A DNA stretch of 64,000 nucleotides from Pleurostoma richardsiae (Eukaryota; Ascomycota; Sordariomycetes; Calosphaeriales; Pleurostomataceae). The notes below the pieces were generated by a model that did no database searches, had not been told where the DNA came from, and saw only the letters and a list, made by a program, of their open reading frames with translations. The position numbers were made by a program, and so were the translations under genes. The DNA lies in assembly GCA_030052745.1 (NCBI GenBank), contig JANBVO010000017.1, positions 310,001-374,000 of the forward strand, read 5' to 3'. Each line of letters opens with the position of its first letter. The first letter of the stretch is position 1. Of this stretch, positions 54,887-64,000 are shown in pieces.

Positions 54887-57118
54887 ATGGGCAACATCGT
54901 GGCGAACGGGGTAGCTAGCACTCCTCCTCCGGTGCTCACTTTCCAGGATGCCGCAGATGCCATCAAGAGGGGACAAAAGACGAATTTCGAGGCTGCCCAG
55001 GCGCTCCTCTCGCAGCTGTCTACGAAAGAGCGGCTGAGCCTCCTTGACGGTGACGACGCCTTCTATCCGGGTCTGCGTATCATCCTGCTCGACCGCTACA
55101 ACCGCGAGCCTTTCGTCATGGGGGCAGTCCCGCGTCTGGGCATCCCAGGTATCCGCTTCAGCGACGGGCCACGCGGTGTGGTCATGGGCGCGTCGACGGC
55201 CTTCCCAGTCTCCATGGCACGCGGCGCCACCTGGGACACCAGCCTTGAGAGGAGGGTTGGCGACGCCATAGGGCGAGAAGCGAAAGCGCAGGGCGCCAAC
55301 TACTTTGCCGGAGTATGCGTCAACCTGCCGCGTCACCCGGCCTGGGGCCGCATTCAGGAAACCTACGGCGAGGATCCCCTGCTCCTTGGTGAATTCGGCG
55401 TCGCTATCATTCAGGGCGTGCAGCGCCACATTATGGCATGCGTCAAGCATTTTGCGCTCAACTCCATGGAGAATGCCCGATTCAAGGTGGACGTTGTCGT
55501 TGAGGAGGACGTTCTCCACGAAGTCTACCTGCCGCATTTCAGACGGATCGTCGAGGCCGGCGTGGCGTCGGTCATGTCCTCGTACAACTCCGTGCGTGGC
55601 GAGTTCGCGGGCCAGAACGGGGAGCTTCTCAATGATATCTTGCGGCATCAATGGGGCTTCAGCGGCTTCGTCATGTCGGACTTCATTTTCGGACTGCGGG
55701 ACGCTGTTCTCTCCCTCGAGAACGGTCTTGACATCGAGGCACCCTTCTCGCAGCAGCGAGCCATGTATCTGCCTAGAGCTCTAGAGTCGGGGCGGCTTGA
55801 CCCGACGATCATCGACCGAGCATGTGTCAGGATCCTTGCGAAGCAGCTCTCCTTCCACGTGCAGACAGAACCGAGCCTGCCGGACCCATCGGTCGTCTTC
55901 TCGGAGGAACATCGGGCGCTGGCCCGGGAGGTAGCAGCACGCTCAATGGTCCTCCTTAAGAACGACGAGGTTGAAGGTGCGCGACTCCTGCCTCTCGATG
56001 CCACGCGGTTATCAAAGGTGGCGCTTGTCGGACGCCTCTCAAACGTTGCCAACACTGGCGACAGGGGCTCTTCGCAAGTGTTTCCGCCCGAAGTGGTCAC
56101 GCCATTCGACGGGCTCAAGGCCGCGCTGCCAGGAGCCGACATCATCCTCTCCGACACGGACTCAGTGGAGGATGCCCGCGAGGCTGCTGCTGGAGCCGAC
56201 GTCGTTATCTGCGTCGTCGGCTATGACGCCAGTGATGAGGGTGAATATGTGGTTCCGGCCTTCAAGAGTAACCCCGAGTTGAAAGACCTCTTTCCTCCCC
56301 CTCGAACAGACCAAGACAAGGAGACGCTCAAGATCATCGAGGGAGGCTACACTGGTCCTCAGCCTAGTACTGGGATCGAAGTCGGTGCTGGCGGTGACCG
56401 GAAGTCACTGAGGCTGCGGCCTCGCGACATCGACCTCATCAAGGCGACAAGCGCGTCCAATCCGGGAGTAATTGTTGTGGTGATTACTGCAGGAGCTGTG
56501 ATTATGGAGGAGTGGAAAGGACTAGTGCCCGGGTTGGTTGTGAGCTGGTACTCGGGCTCGGAAGGCGGTTGTGCCCTAGCCGACATATTACTTGGCCGGC
56601 TGGATGCCAGTGGAAGATTACCTTTCAGCATTCCCAAAGACGAGTCTCATCTACCCTTCTTCGACAGGCTGGCTTCAACAATACAGTACGATCGCTGGTT
56701 TGGTCAGGCCCTTCTCGACAAACTCGGCGTCGAGGCTGCCTTCCCGCTCGGCTTCGGGCTGTCCTACACCACATTTCGTACATCTGACATCCGGGTCGGC
56801 GACTATCATCGCGGCAGTGGACAAGAATCACTGTCAGTGTCTGCCCAAGTCGAGAATACAGGTCCTCGGCAAGGGAGATGCATTGTCCAGGTCTATGGAC
56901 GGGCTGAGCTGCCTGATTTTCCAAAGAGGGTCCTGCTCGGGTTTGTGCCCGTTGACCTTGCGGCGGGTAAAAAGGGTGACATCACAATCACCGCGTCTCT
57001 GCGGCCTCTTCAGCGATGGCGTGGAGGTGTGTTTGTGATGCCGAATAAGGACGTGGTCATTGAAGTGGCAGCATTTTCCGGCGATGCCGGAGCGTTACAG
57101 ACAACTGTTCACCTTTGA
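54887..57118 (+). CDS. GH3 glycosidase without PA14 domain, intronless
   Basis: One uninterrupted frame of 743 residues. The GH3 barrel domain has KHFALNSMENAR and the nucleophile Asp265 in FVMSDFIFG. The second domain begins near residue 345 (VLLKNDEVEGARLLPL) and includes the YSGSEGG loop. The C-terminal fibronectin-III-like domain starts near residue 640 (LSYTTFRTSDIRVGDY). No signal peptide and no PA14 insert are present, so it is shorter than the GH3 at 17-20 kb and should be cytosolic. Activity could be beta-glucosidase, beta-xylosidase or alpha-arabinofuranosidase, since GH3 specificity is not readable here. The arrangement beside a GH93 gene suggests it finishes the breakdown of imported oligosaccharides. 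The lack of introns over 2.2 kb and the bacterial-like layout raise the possibility of horizontal transfer. Confidence 0.92.
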   Translation: MGNIVANGVASTPPPVLTFQDAADAIKRGQKTNFEAAQALLSQLSTKERLSLLDGDDAFYPGLRIILLDRYNREPFVMGAVPRLGIPGIRFSDGPRGVVMGASTAFPVSMARGATWDTSLERRVGDAIGREAKAQGANYFAGVCVNLPRHPAWGRIQETYGEDPLLLGEFGVAIIQGVQRHIMACVKHFALNSMENARFKVDVVVEEDVLHEVYLPHFRRIVEAGVASVMSSYNSVRGEFAGQNGELLNDILRHQWGFSGFVMSDFIFGLRDAVLSLENGLDIEAPFSQQRAMYLPRALESGRLDPTIIDRACVRILAKQLSFHVQTEPSLPDPSVVFSEEHRALAREVAARSMVLLKNDEVEGARLLPLDATRLSKVALVGRLSNVANTGDRGSSQVFPPEVVTPFDGLKAALPGADIILSDTDSVEDAREAAAGADVVICVVGYDASDEGEYVVPAFKSNPELKDLFPPPRTDQDKETLKIIEGGYTGPQPSTGIEVGAGGDRKSLRLRPRDIDLIKATSASNPGVIVVVITAGAVIMEEWKGLVPGLVVSWYSGSEGGCALADILLGRLDASGRLPFSIPKDESHLPFFDRLASTIQYDRWFGQALLDKLGVEAAFPLGFGLSYTTFRTSDIRVGDYHRGSGQESLSVSAQVENTGPRQGRCIVQVYGRAELPDFPKRVLLGFVPVDLAAGKKGDITITASLRPLQRWRGGVFVMPNKDVVIEVAAFSGDAGALQTTVHL

Positions 57119-58845
57119 TGCAATGTAAATCCATCGAGTCTGCTTTAAAGTAGGAATTAGAGATTATCTATGTATTTTCATCGACTAATGATGTTATTCC
57201 CCCCTCCTTATTGTCGGCCTCCTCCTGTGGAGGGCAATACTTTTACATCTGTCAATAGACTTCATTCCCTCGCAGTTTATAGAAGCTGCACACATAAGCT
57301 TCGACTGGTCATGGTCGCGACACACTTTCTCCTTCTGTGGTAAGGGACATGAAAGACTGGTGACCAGGCCGGGTGGCAGGTCTCGCTGAAGTCCGGGTCC
57401 TGGATAGAGCAAGATAACACCTTCTCCAACGAGTTTGATCGGATGAACGATGCATCAATAGTGTCCTAGGAGGGCAGGATGACGATGCTCCTCCTCGATG
57501 AGAAGCACTGCCGCACTGTCTCCTCTATGCCTGGGAACGTGATCCTCTGATGCCAGTCACCTGGGGTGGGGATCTTAGGATGGCTGGCGATACGCGACAT
57601 GCTAAGAACGCCTTAAGCGTTTAGAGAATGTGAGGTGTCAGCCAAGTGCAGCCGGCAATTGCCTACCTAGATAATGCCGTCTCATTGTCGGCAGACCTAC
57701 TCGATGGGGAAGGTCTAGGGGCTCCCAGCCCTCTTGGCAACCCCTGAGTCGCCGAAGGCCATCTGCCGAAGCCGTGACCAGTCGGCACGTCGCCTTGGTA
57801 GGCGGTATCATGGCCTGTCGTCACCTAATCTTGCCCTCTATCGCGTGAGATCGGGCGGCATATTTAATCTATCTACCGACCTTAACTCGACCACCTCCTG
57901 CGCTGCAGCGGCATCTCGACAATCATGCCAAGGGCCGCCAAGCAGTGACCATGCCGCTCTCAGAAGCTGGTATCCAGGTAAACCAAGGGACTCAGACCGG
58001 CACGTTTGGAGTGAAATGGGCGGGGTGCGAATGTGGGTTCCCCGTCGAAACCGAGACAACGACCACTCAATAAGGCACTAGCACCATGAGAAGAAACCGC
58101 CTACACGCCCCATCGGCTCTGTCATTCGAAAAACAGCTCCGATAGCATTGAAGCTTACTATCAATAGCAGACACACACCAGCGAAGCGCATGTCCTCGTC
58201 TATGAGCCGGGTATTTATTGTGGGAAGCTTCAGCGCCCGTCCCCCGCTGCTCTGGATCCTTTGGGGGGAGATCGACACCATCCGCAATCACAAACTGTGC
58301 TACGATAGACCTTCCCCTCGTGATGCAATCGCTGTTGCGACGTCTTGGCACAGTAGTGCCTCTTCCAGAGCGCTGACTATGCCTGCATTGTGGTACCGAA
58401 GGTCACCTTCCCTGTCATCGCTTCGGGGAAGATACGGGAAAGATGCCCTCGTGTTGAAGCCTACCCAATGCGCTGACATGAGCGCAGGACGTCTTTCCAT
58501 GACTGATAAATGTTCCGTTGACTACCAGCCAGCAGCTTCCTAGGCGAGCACCCGTGGCCCGAGCTAGGTCCCATCGTGTCGGCCGCCGTTTTCCTGCTGG
58601 AGATGCGGAGGCCTTGGCCTCACCTCCAGATAACGATGCTGCCCGGCCAAAAGCACCTGTCCAAATAGGCAGCTGAGATGGCCCTAGAAGCAGAGCGAGA
58701 TGGCTTCGGATATGGGCCAGGGCTATATAAGGAAAGAAGATCTCGTCAGCTTCATAGGACCCGATGCTTAGGTCGCGATTCTCCTCCACCGCCTGCCGAA
58801 CCCATCACTCCGCCTCTCTTTGTCGCGCCCTAGCTCGTCTCCAGG
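57119..58845. other. Intergenic region, 1.7 kb
   Basis: No convincing gene. Open frames up to about 130 codons (for example 58148-58543 +) carry no domain and have neighbour-unlike composition. A TATATAA box at 58724-58730 serves the fungalysin gene. No repeats of note. Confidence 0.5.
58724..58730 (+). promoter_or_regulatory. TATA box of the fungalysin gene
   Basis: TATATAA in GGCTATATAAGG, about 116 bases upstream of the ATG at 58846. Confidence 0.5.
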
Positions 58846-61011
58846 ATGCTCTCACTCCTGCTCCTCGGCGTTCTGGGCGCCGCCACTGTGCGAGCTCACC
58901 CGGCTCCTCACCAGGGGAAACCGGGCATCCAGCGTCGGGCTGTTGACCTCGAGGCCTACCGTCTCGAAGCGACAGCCGAGTACAGCAATGCCACAGCAAC
59001 CACGGCTAACCCCAGCGCCTCAATCTTCAGGCGCGACAGCTATGTGGACACCGCGACTGCACTGGTGAAGAGTCTCGTGCCGAACGCCGAGTTCCGTGTG
59101 GTTGATGATCATTACGTCGGCGCCAACGGCATTGCTCACGTCAATTTCAAGCAAACCGCACATGGGCTCGACATTGACAACGCTGACTTCAACGTGAATG
59201 TGAGTTTCCAGCCTGGCCTGTGGAATAATGCTGGACCAAAGGCTTACGTGCTGCAGGTTGCTGCCGATGGCACAATCTTCTCGTACGGCAACAACTTCTT
59301 CACCGGAGACATCCCGGCGTCCAGCCCTCTGACGAAGCGTGAATTCGTCGACCCCGTCGCTGCCCTGAATGGAGCTTCGGCCATCCTCGAGCTGCCCGTG
59401 GTTGGCACCGCCGCCGAGGCTGAGGCTACAGATCGCATTGAGACTTACACCCTAAAGGGGACTGCGGGCGCCGTGTCTGACCCTGAGGCTCGTCTTGTGT
59501 ACTTCGTCAAGCCTGATGGCAGCCTTGCTCTGTCATGGCGTGTCGAGACTGACATCATGGACAACTGGCTGCTGACTTACATCGACGCGGAGACCAATCA
59601 GGAAATCCACGGTGTCGTCGACTATGTAGCCCATGCCACGACTGCAACATACCTAGTTTAGTGAGGTCTCAATCGCAAGTTGCTAGGGTGCCTTCATTCT
59701 AACACGATAGATAGCCCCTGGGGGATCAACGATCCTAGTGAGGGCTCTCGCCAGACCATCGTCAGCCCCTGGGATATTGGGGCCTCTCCATTCACCTGGG
59801 TCAGCGATGGGTCCACCACATACAACACCACGCGCGGCAACAATGGTATTGCCCAGGTCAACCCCAGCGGCAGTACTTCGAGCAACGCCTACCTCACCAA
59901 CTACCGGCCCACCTCCGCCAGCCTTGACTTTGAGTACGACTACACCACCAGCATGACCCCGCCCAGCAGCTACCGCGACGCGTCCATAACGCAGCTCTTC
60001 TACACTGCTAACAAATATCACGACCTGCTGTACGAGCTTGGCTTCACCGAGTCAGCGGGCAACTTCGAGATCAACAACAACGGTCAAGGCGGCGTAGGCA
60101 ACGACTTCGTCATCCTCAATGCCCAGGATGGCGCCGGCACCAACAATGCCGACTTCAGCACGCCGCCTGACGGCCAGATGGGCAGGATGCGTATGTACAT
60201 CTGGACGTATAGCACGCCTAACCGCGACTGTGCCTTTGAGGCTGGTGTCATCATCCACGAGTACACGCACGGCTGTAAGACCCCCCCTTCTCTTCCCTGC
60301 TAGATGGGCATCATGAAGTATCCCCGACGGACTGACGAGACTTCAGTGTCCAACCGACTCACTGGTGGTCCCTCCAACAGCAACTGCCTCAACGCCCTCG
60401 AGTCTGGCGGCATGGGAGAGGGGTAAGCGTGCCACAAACCCCTTCAAGTGACCTCGTCGTGCCGCTACTTACACCGCTGCAGTTGGGGCGACTTCATGGC
60501 CACCGCGGTCCGCCTAAAGTCCGCCGACACCCGCTCCACGGACTACCCGATGGGCGCTTGGGTGTACAACAACGCCAGGGGCATCCGCACCTACCCCTAC
60601 AGCACCTCCCTGACCACCAACCCCTACACCTACACCTCGGTCAACTCCCTGAGCGAGGTGCACGGCATCGGCACCGTCTGGGCCACCATGCTGTACGAGG
60701 TGCTCTGGAACCTCATCGACAAGTACGGCAAGACCACCTCGGACCGGCCCGTGCTGGACGTCAACGGCGTGCCCGCCGACGGCCGCTACCTGACCATGAA
60801 GCTGGTCATGGACGGCATGGCGCTGCAGCCGTGCAACCCCAACTTCGTGCAGGCGCGCGACGCCATCCTCGACGCGGACACGGCGCTGACCGGCGGGGCG
60901 AACCAGTGCGAGATCTGGACGGCGTTCGCCAAGAGGGGGCTGGGCAGCGGCGCGGTGTACAGCTCCAGGAGCAGGACAGGGAGCACCACCATCCCCAGCG
61001 GGGTCTGCTGA
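58846..61011 (+). CDS. Fungalysin, secreted M36 metalloprotease
   Basis: Four exons (58846-59660, 59715-60274, 60347-60422, 60483-61011) give 659 residues, the usual length for fungalysins. The signal peptide is residues 1-17 ([17 protein letters not shown]). A fungalysin/thermolysin propeptide of about 230 residues follows, and the catalytic domain begins near [11 protein letters not shown]. The zinc motif HEYTH is at 453-457, followed by [19 protein letters not shown], which supplies the third ligand glutamate and is formed exactly across two introns. The mature enzyme digests extracellular proteins, collagen- and keratin-type substrates among them, and fungalysins also cleave plant chitinases. 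It is convergent with a cysteine-rich secreted-protein gene. The splice junctions restore the family motifs at all three sites. Confidence 0.95.
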
Positions 61012-61283
61012 AGTGGCCCCGCCAGCAGGGCGGCTCTCAAAGGGGATGAGGAGGGATATGGCGCGTAGGAGCAGTGCGTGTGCCCGCGGAAAATGTGGAT
61101 TAAAGACAACTAACTTTTAGGGGCTGCAGCGTGAGCGACAGAGCGACACTTGTGAACTCTTCGTGTACATGAATTCCATTTCTTCCTTGCGTTTGCCAAA
61201 CTTCCCTCCTAAGATGGCCTCCTACCAATGCTGTCAGTGAATAAACCACTCCATCCTTAGAGCAGGATCACCCATCAATGCTA

Positions 61284-62315
61284 TCACTCAGTATAGGAGA
61301 CTATACCGTCAGTACACGTCGCTCCGGTCCTCAGAGAAAGGCACTTGTTGTTGTTCCCCACGCCGACCGCGTACGGCGGGTGGTTCGGCGTCCTGCAGTT
61401 GGCGTACCCGATGATGACGTTGTAGTTGTCCTCCGGGTGGAAGATCTGGCCGGACTTGCCCCCGGAGCCCTTTTGGTTTGTGATGCCGAAGCCTTGCCAG
61501 TGCACGCAGCAGAGCTCGTCGATAAGCTGGCCCATCCAGCCGACGTTGTAGCAGCTGATGTCGATGGGTTCGTCGTTGTCGTTGCAGAGCTGTTTTTGCC
61601 GCGAAGACTTGTCAGTAACTGGACGGAGGCGAAGGAGAAAGGGGTCCTTGTGGTTGTTGTGAAAAGGACAGACTCACCCAGACGGCAGTGGTGTCGTAGC
61701 ACCATATCCGCTCACAGCTACGGGCAGCAGCCTTGCAGCGGATAAATGGTTCGTACCCTTCCATCAGGTCTTCTGCGGCACGATGCATGGTGACGTGGGC
61801 ACCCGTTCCGAAGTTGCCGCAGTAGTGCTCTAGAGTAGCGGCGTGTAAGTAGGAGACGCAGTACCGAGGAGAAAGAGAACGGGGTAGTCGGATATAGGGA
61901 GGGGAGGACGAGACCGCAGAAGCGACGACTTACTGTACATGTGCCACTTGTACGGTCCGCCTTTGGGCTTGTACAGGTCGGTGAAGGAAACCGTTTCAGG
62001 ACTGGGTAGGTTCTCGGGGTGGAAGTTAATGGGCCAGCCGTCATCGCCAAACACGCGGTCGTCAAACCCCTGATAGTCGTCTCGGGGAGCTATGATGCGG
62101 CTGCGGTTGGCACCGGCATTCCTGTACTGGGCTGCGTCGTTGACGGTGTCGGGCCATGAGTACTTGGAGCTGTCGAAGAACTGGTGACTCAATGGGAAGT
62201 CCTCCTGAGGATTGATCATGAGAGAGTCATCGCTTGAGTTTGCAGGCCCGGGCAAGACAACGGCGGCGCACGATGTGGCTCCAAGAAGGAGCGTGCGGAA
62301 GAGAGTCTTCTTCAT
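61284..62315 (-). CDS. Cysteine-rich secreted protein of unknown family, 279 aa
   Basis: Three exons (62315-61934, 61829-61678, 61589-61284) close exactly to 279 residues. Residues 1 to about 21 form a signal peptide (MKKTLFRTLLLGATSCAAVVL). The first half is polar and acidic with aromatic residues (DFPLSHQFFDSSKYSW, KPKGGPYKWHMY). The second half carries 11 cysteines, among them HYCGN, CKAAARSCERIWCYD, LCNDND, ISCYNV, ELCCVHW, NCRTP and CLSL, so several disulphides are likely. I recognise no domain. It is presumably extracellular. It lies tail-to-tail with the fungalysin gene, 272 bases apart. Possible roles include an effector-like or adhesive protein, but the sequence does not decide. Confidence 0.82.
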
Positions 62316-63284
62316 CGCGAAGATCTGATAAGAAGGTGTGGTGCTAGAGGTCGATGTGTGTTAGAAAATGTGGTTAAGATAGCAGGGCAATGGCCTGTCC
62401 TAGTAGTGAGAAGGTAGGAAGCTCGAGTACGAATAGTTGGCTGTCGAAGGGGAGATGCCCAAGTATTGTAAGAGAAGACCATGATTCAAAGGCGAAATGG
62501 CCTTATTCTTTTATGATAGCACATCGGAGATGCATGTTCATTACTTCCAAACCGTGGTTCCAAACCGTGGAGAAAGCTTCCCTGCTCGGACATAGGTTGC
62601 GAAGAGTACGGACACCGTGACCGAAGGCTCACGATCTCTGGCCCGGTAGAACTCGCAAAGCGAGGCACATTCCCACCAAGTCGAAGCACTGACCCAGAAA
62701 CCGTCTTCTGCGGTTGTACCATGACGCAGGGAAACCGCAAGAAATTTACGGCATTCGCGGGTGAAAAGTATGTTGAGGACCGGATCTCTAAGAAATAGAG
62801 TTCACTGTACGTTCGGTAGGATGAAGTCGCAGCTGGGCAGGCGAAGCGCCATCCACTTCATGCTGCTTACCTAGGATCACATGTTCATGGACAACTAATC
62901 AGACTGCGTTCATGTCGAGCATCTTTCTCCGGCTCGCTCGTCGCTGCACCTGATGCTAGAGAGCGTGATACAAGTCTCCGGTCAAGCGTCTTTGAGGCAG
63001 CTGGTCGTGACGGCAACTCGTATAGGTGAGCAGGTAGTCACGTCAGATGGAGGATACAGGACTCTGAAGCGGCGCACTTGCGGCAACTGGACTAGAGGTC
63101 CGTGGCCCCCCCGCACATGTAGCTGGACACCGAACTCAGACACTGAAGCTGTGGGGGGCTGGTCAAGGATCGAGCATTGCTCGCGCGTGCATCTCACGGT
63201 GTGGGTTGAATGGAACCCCCATCGTCTATGATCGGTCTTTATTCTTTTTTAAACATCCAATCCGTACATCGGTAACACATGTGG
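62316..63284. other. Intergenic region upstream of the cysteine-rich gene
   Basis: About 970 bases between the cysteine-rich gene start and the GPI16 3' end (both minus strand). Short open frames only. It contains a direct repeat CCAAACCGTGG near 62548 and 62559. No gene is seen. Confidence 0.5.
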
Positions 63285-64000
63285 TCACTGCTTCTTCTCG
63301 ACGTGGCCGCCCTTCGCTTTTGCGGCTATTATCCTCTTCAGCTTGGTCTTCAACAACGACAGGCCGACCTCCGGTCCCTCGTCCGCCGCCACAAATCTCC
63401 TAACGATGATGTTAAACAAGCCACCGAAGGCCAGCGCGATTGCCGTTGATGTAAAGATGATGACGTTGTACGGCATACTGAAGTCCGGCGTCGGCAGGCT
63501 GAGCAGGAGCGTCGTCGTGCGCAGGTTCGAGACTGCGTGGTGCGATGGGTCGAGGATGGTGATGACAGCCGCCGCGACGTCAAACCCGCGGTTTGCGTCG
63601 GGCGGGTACTCGGTGTACCGCAAAATAGACTTCTCAAAGTCATACGTCAGGAACACCGTCGCGCCCGGCGGGATGACCATACGCAACTCGAGCTGCGTGC
63701 CGCGCGCCCGGTCGAGCGCTGGGCGGTAGTAGACCTCCTTTATCACGTCATTGTTGCTGCTGGTGCTGCTGTCTTGCTTCGCCGCGTTGTTCGCGGCAGT
63801 AGGGCCCTCCACAACGCGGGCCTCGAGAGTATGCAGATAGATACGCATGAACCATGGCAGCGACTCCATGTACACGAACTCGACGGCCTCATCAGCACTG
63901 GGGTTGCGCAGAATCGTCTGCACACCACCGCGCTCCTGGCCGTGGCCGGTGAAGCTGCGCTCGGCGTAGAGCGGGGGGGTATCAGGCTGGAGAAGCTCTT
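63285..64000 (-). CDS. GPI16: GPI transamidase component GPI16/PIG-T, C-terminal part (5' end outside window)
   Basis: An open frame runs from beyond the right edge to the stop at 63285, giving at least 238 residues. It includes the conserved SFTGHGQERGGVQT segment, then VYMESLPWFMRIYLHTLE and YRPALDRARGTQLELRMVIPP, and a C-terminal membrane helix (PYNVIIFTSTAIALAFGGLFNIIVRRF). The cytosolic tail is basic (LLKTKLKRIIAAKAKGGHVEKK), consistent with ER retention. GPI16 (human PIG-T) is an essential ER-membrane subunit of the GPI-anchor transamidase; it holds the catalytic GPI8 subunit. This is a housekeeping gene and marks the end of the accessory-like block. The start and upstream exons are not in the window. 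Confidence 0.93.
   Translation of the reverse strand, partial: ELLQPDTPPLYAERSFTGHGQERGGVQTILRNPSADEAVEFVYMESLPWFMRIYLHTLEARVVEGPTAANNAAKQDSSTSSNNDVIKEVYYRPALDRARGTQLELRMVIPPGATVFLTYDFEKSILRYTEYPPDANRGFDVAAAVITILDPSHHAVSNLRTTTLLLSLPTPDFSMPYNVIIFTSTAIALAFGGLFNIIVRRFVAADEGPEVGLSLLKTKLKRIIAAKAKGGHVEKKQ

Noticed and set aside
54878-55651. 257-codon minus-strand frame over the GH3 start
   Set aside because: Antisense to a motif-complete GH3 domain; the translation has no recognisable feature.
57734-58543. Open frames of 115-131 codons upstream of the fungalysin gene
   Set aside because: Composition unlike neighbouring genes and no domain. The nearer one overlaps the likely fungalysin promoter.

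Overview
This window is nuclear DNA of a filamentous ascomycete (Pezizomycotina, probably Sordariomycete-like). Coding regions are GC-rich. They are interrupted by short introns of about 50-90 nt with GTRNGT donors and CTRAY-type branch points. The gene families are fungal: Zn(II)2Cys6 regulators, sugar-porter MFS transporters, M36 fungalysin, a PTH11-like rhodopsin-fold receptor, GPR1/FUN34/YaaH, SNG1 and an NRPS-like reductase. About 28 protein genes are supported. Nearly all splice models close exactly in frame. No tRNA, rRNA, CRISPR array or intact transposon was seen.

Layout. 0-6 kb: the 3' end of a C6 regulator, an isochorismatase-fold hydrolase, a GDXG-type alpha/beta hydrolase and a second C6 regulator. 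This looks like a small catabolic group, and the two enzyme genes share a 14-bp promoter motif. 6.8-9.0 kb: an unrecognised 222-aa protein and a phytanoyl-CoA-dioxygenase-like enzyme. 9.8-22.7 kb: a sugar-porter MFS, an FAD monooxygenase, a C6 regulator, and a cytosolic PA14-bearing GH3 beta-glucosidase divergent from a second sugar porter. 24-30.4 kb: a small secreted protein, an A-T-R NRPS-like carboxylate reductase and a seven-helix receptor-like protein. 32-38 kb: an acetate-transporter-family protein, an AP endonuclease, a cupin and a secreted M28 aminopeptidase. 38.2-47.2 kb: an NmrA-like protein, a GMC oxidoreductase, a DHA-type MFS and an SNG1-family membrane protein. 48.3-57.1 kb: a compact glycan-utilisation block of alpha-glucoside-type sugar porter, C6 regulator, secreted GH93 exo-arabinanase-like enzyme and intronless GH3. 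A cluster of CreA-type sites lies in the promoter shared by the two hydrolases. 58.8-62.3 kb: an M36 fungalysin and a cysteine-rich secreted protein of unknown family. 63.3 kb to the end: the 3' part of the GPI transamidase subunit GPI16/PIG-T.

The content suits a plant-associated or saprotrophic fungus. Extracellular hydrolases release sugars and peptides. Sugar porters import the oligosaccharides, an intracellular GH3 cleaves them, and local C6 regulators probably control each block. The strongest candidates for undescribed biology are the two-hydrolase group with its shared motif, the GH93/GH3 block, the perfect inverted repeat in the GH3/MFS divergent promoter, and the orphan cysteine-rich and A-T-R genes.
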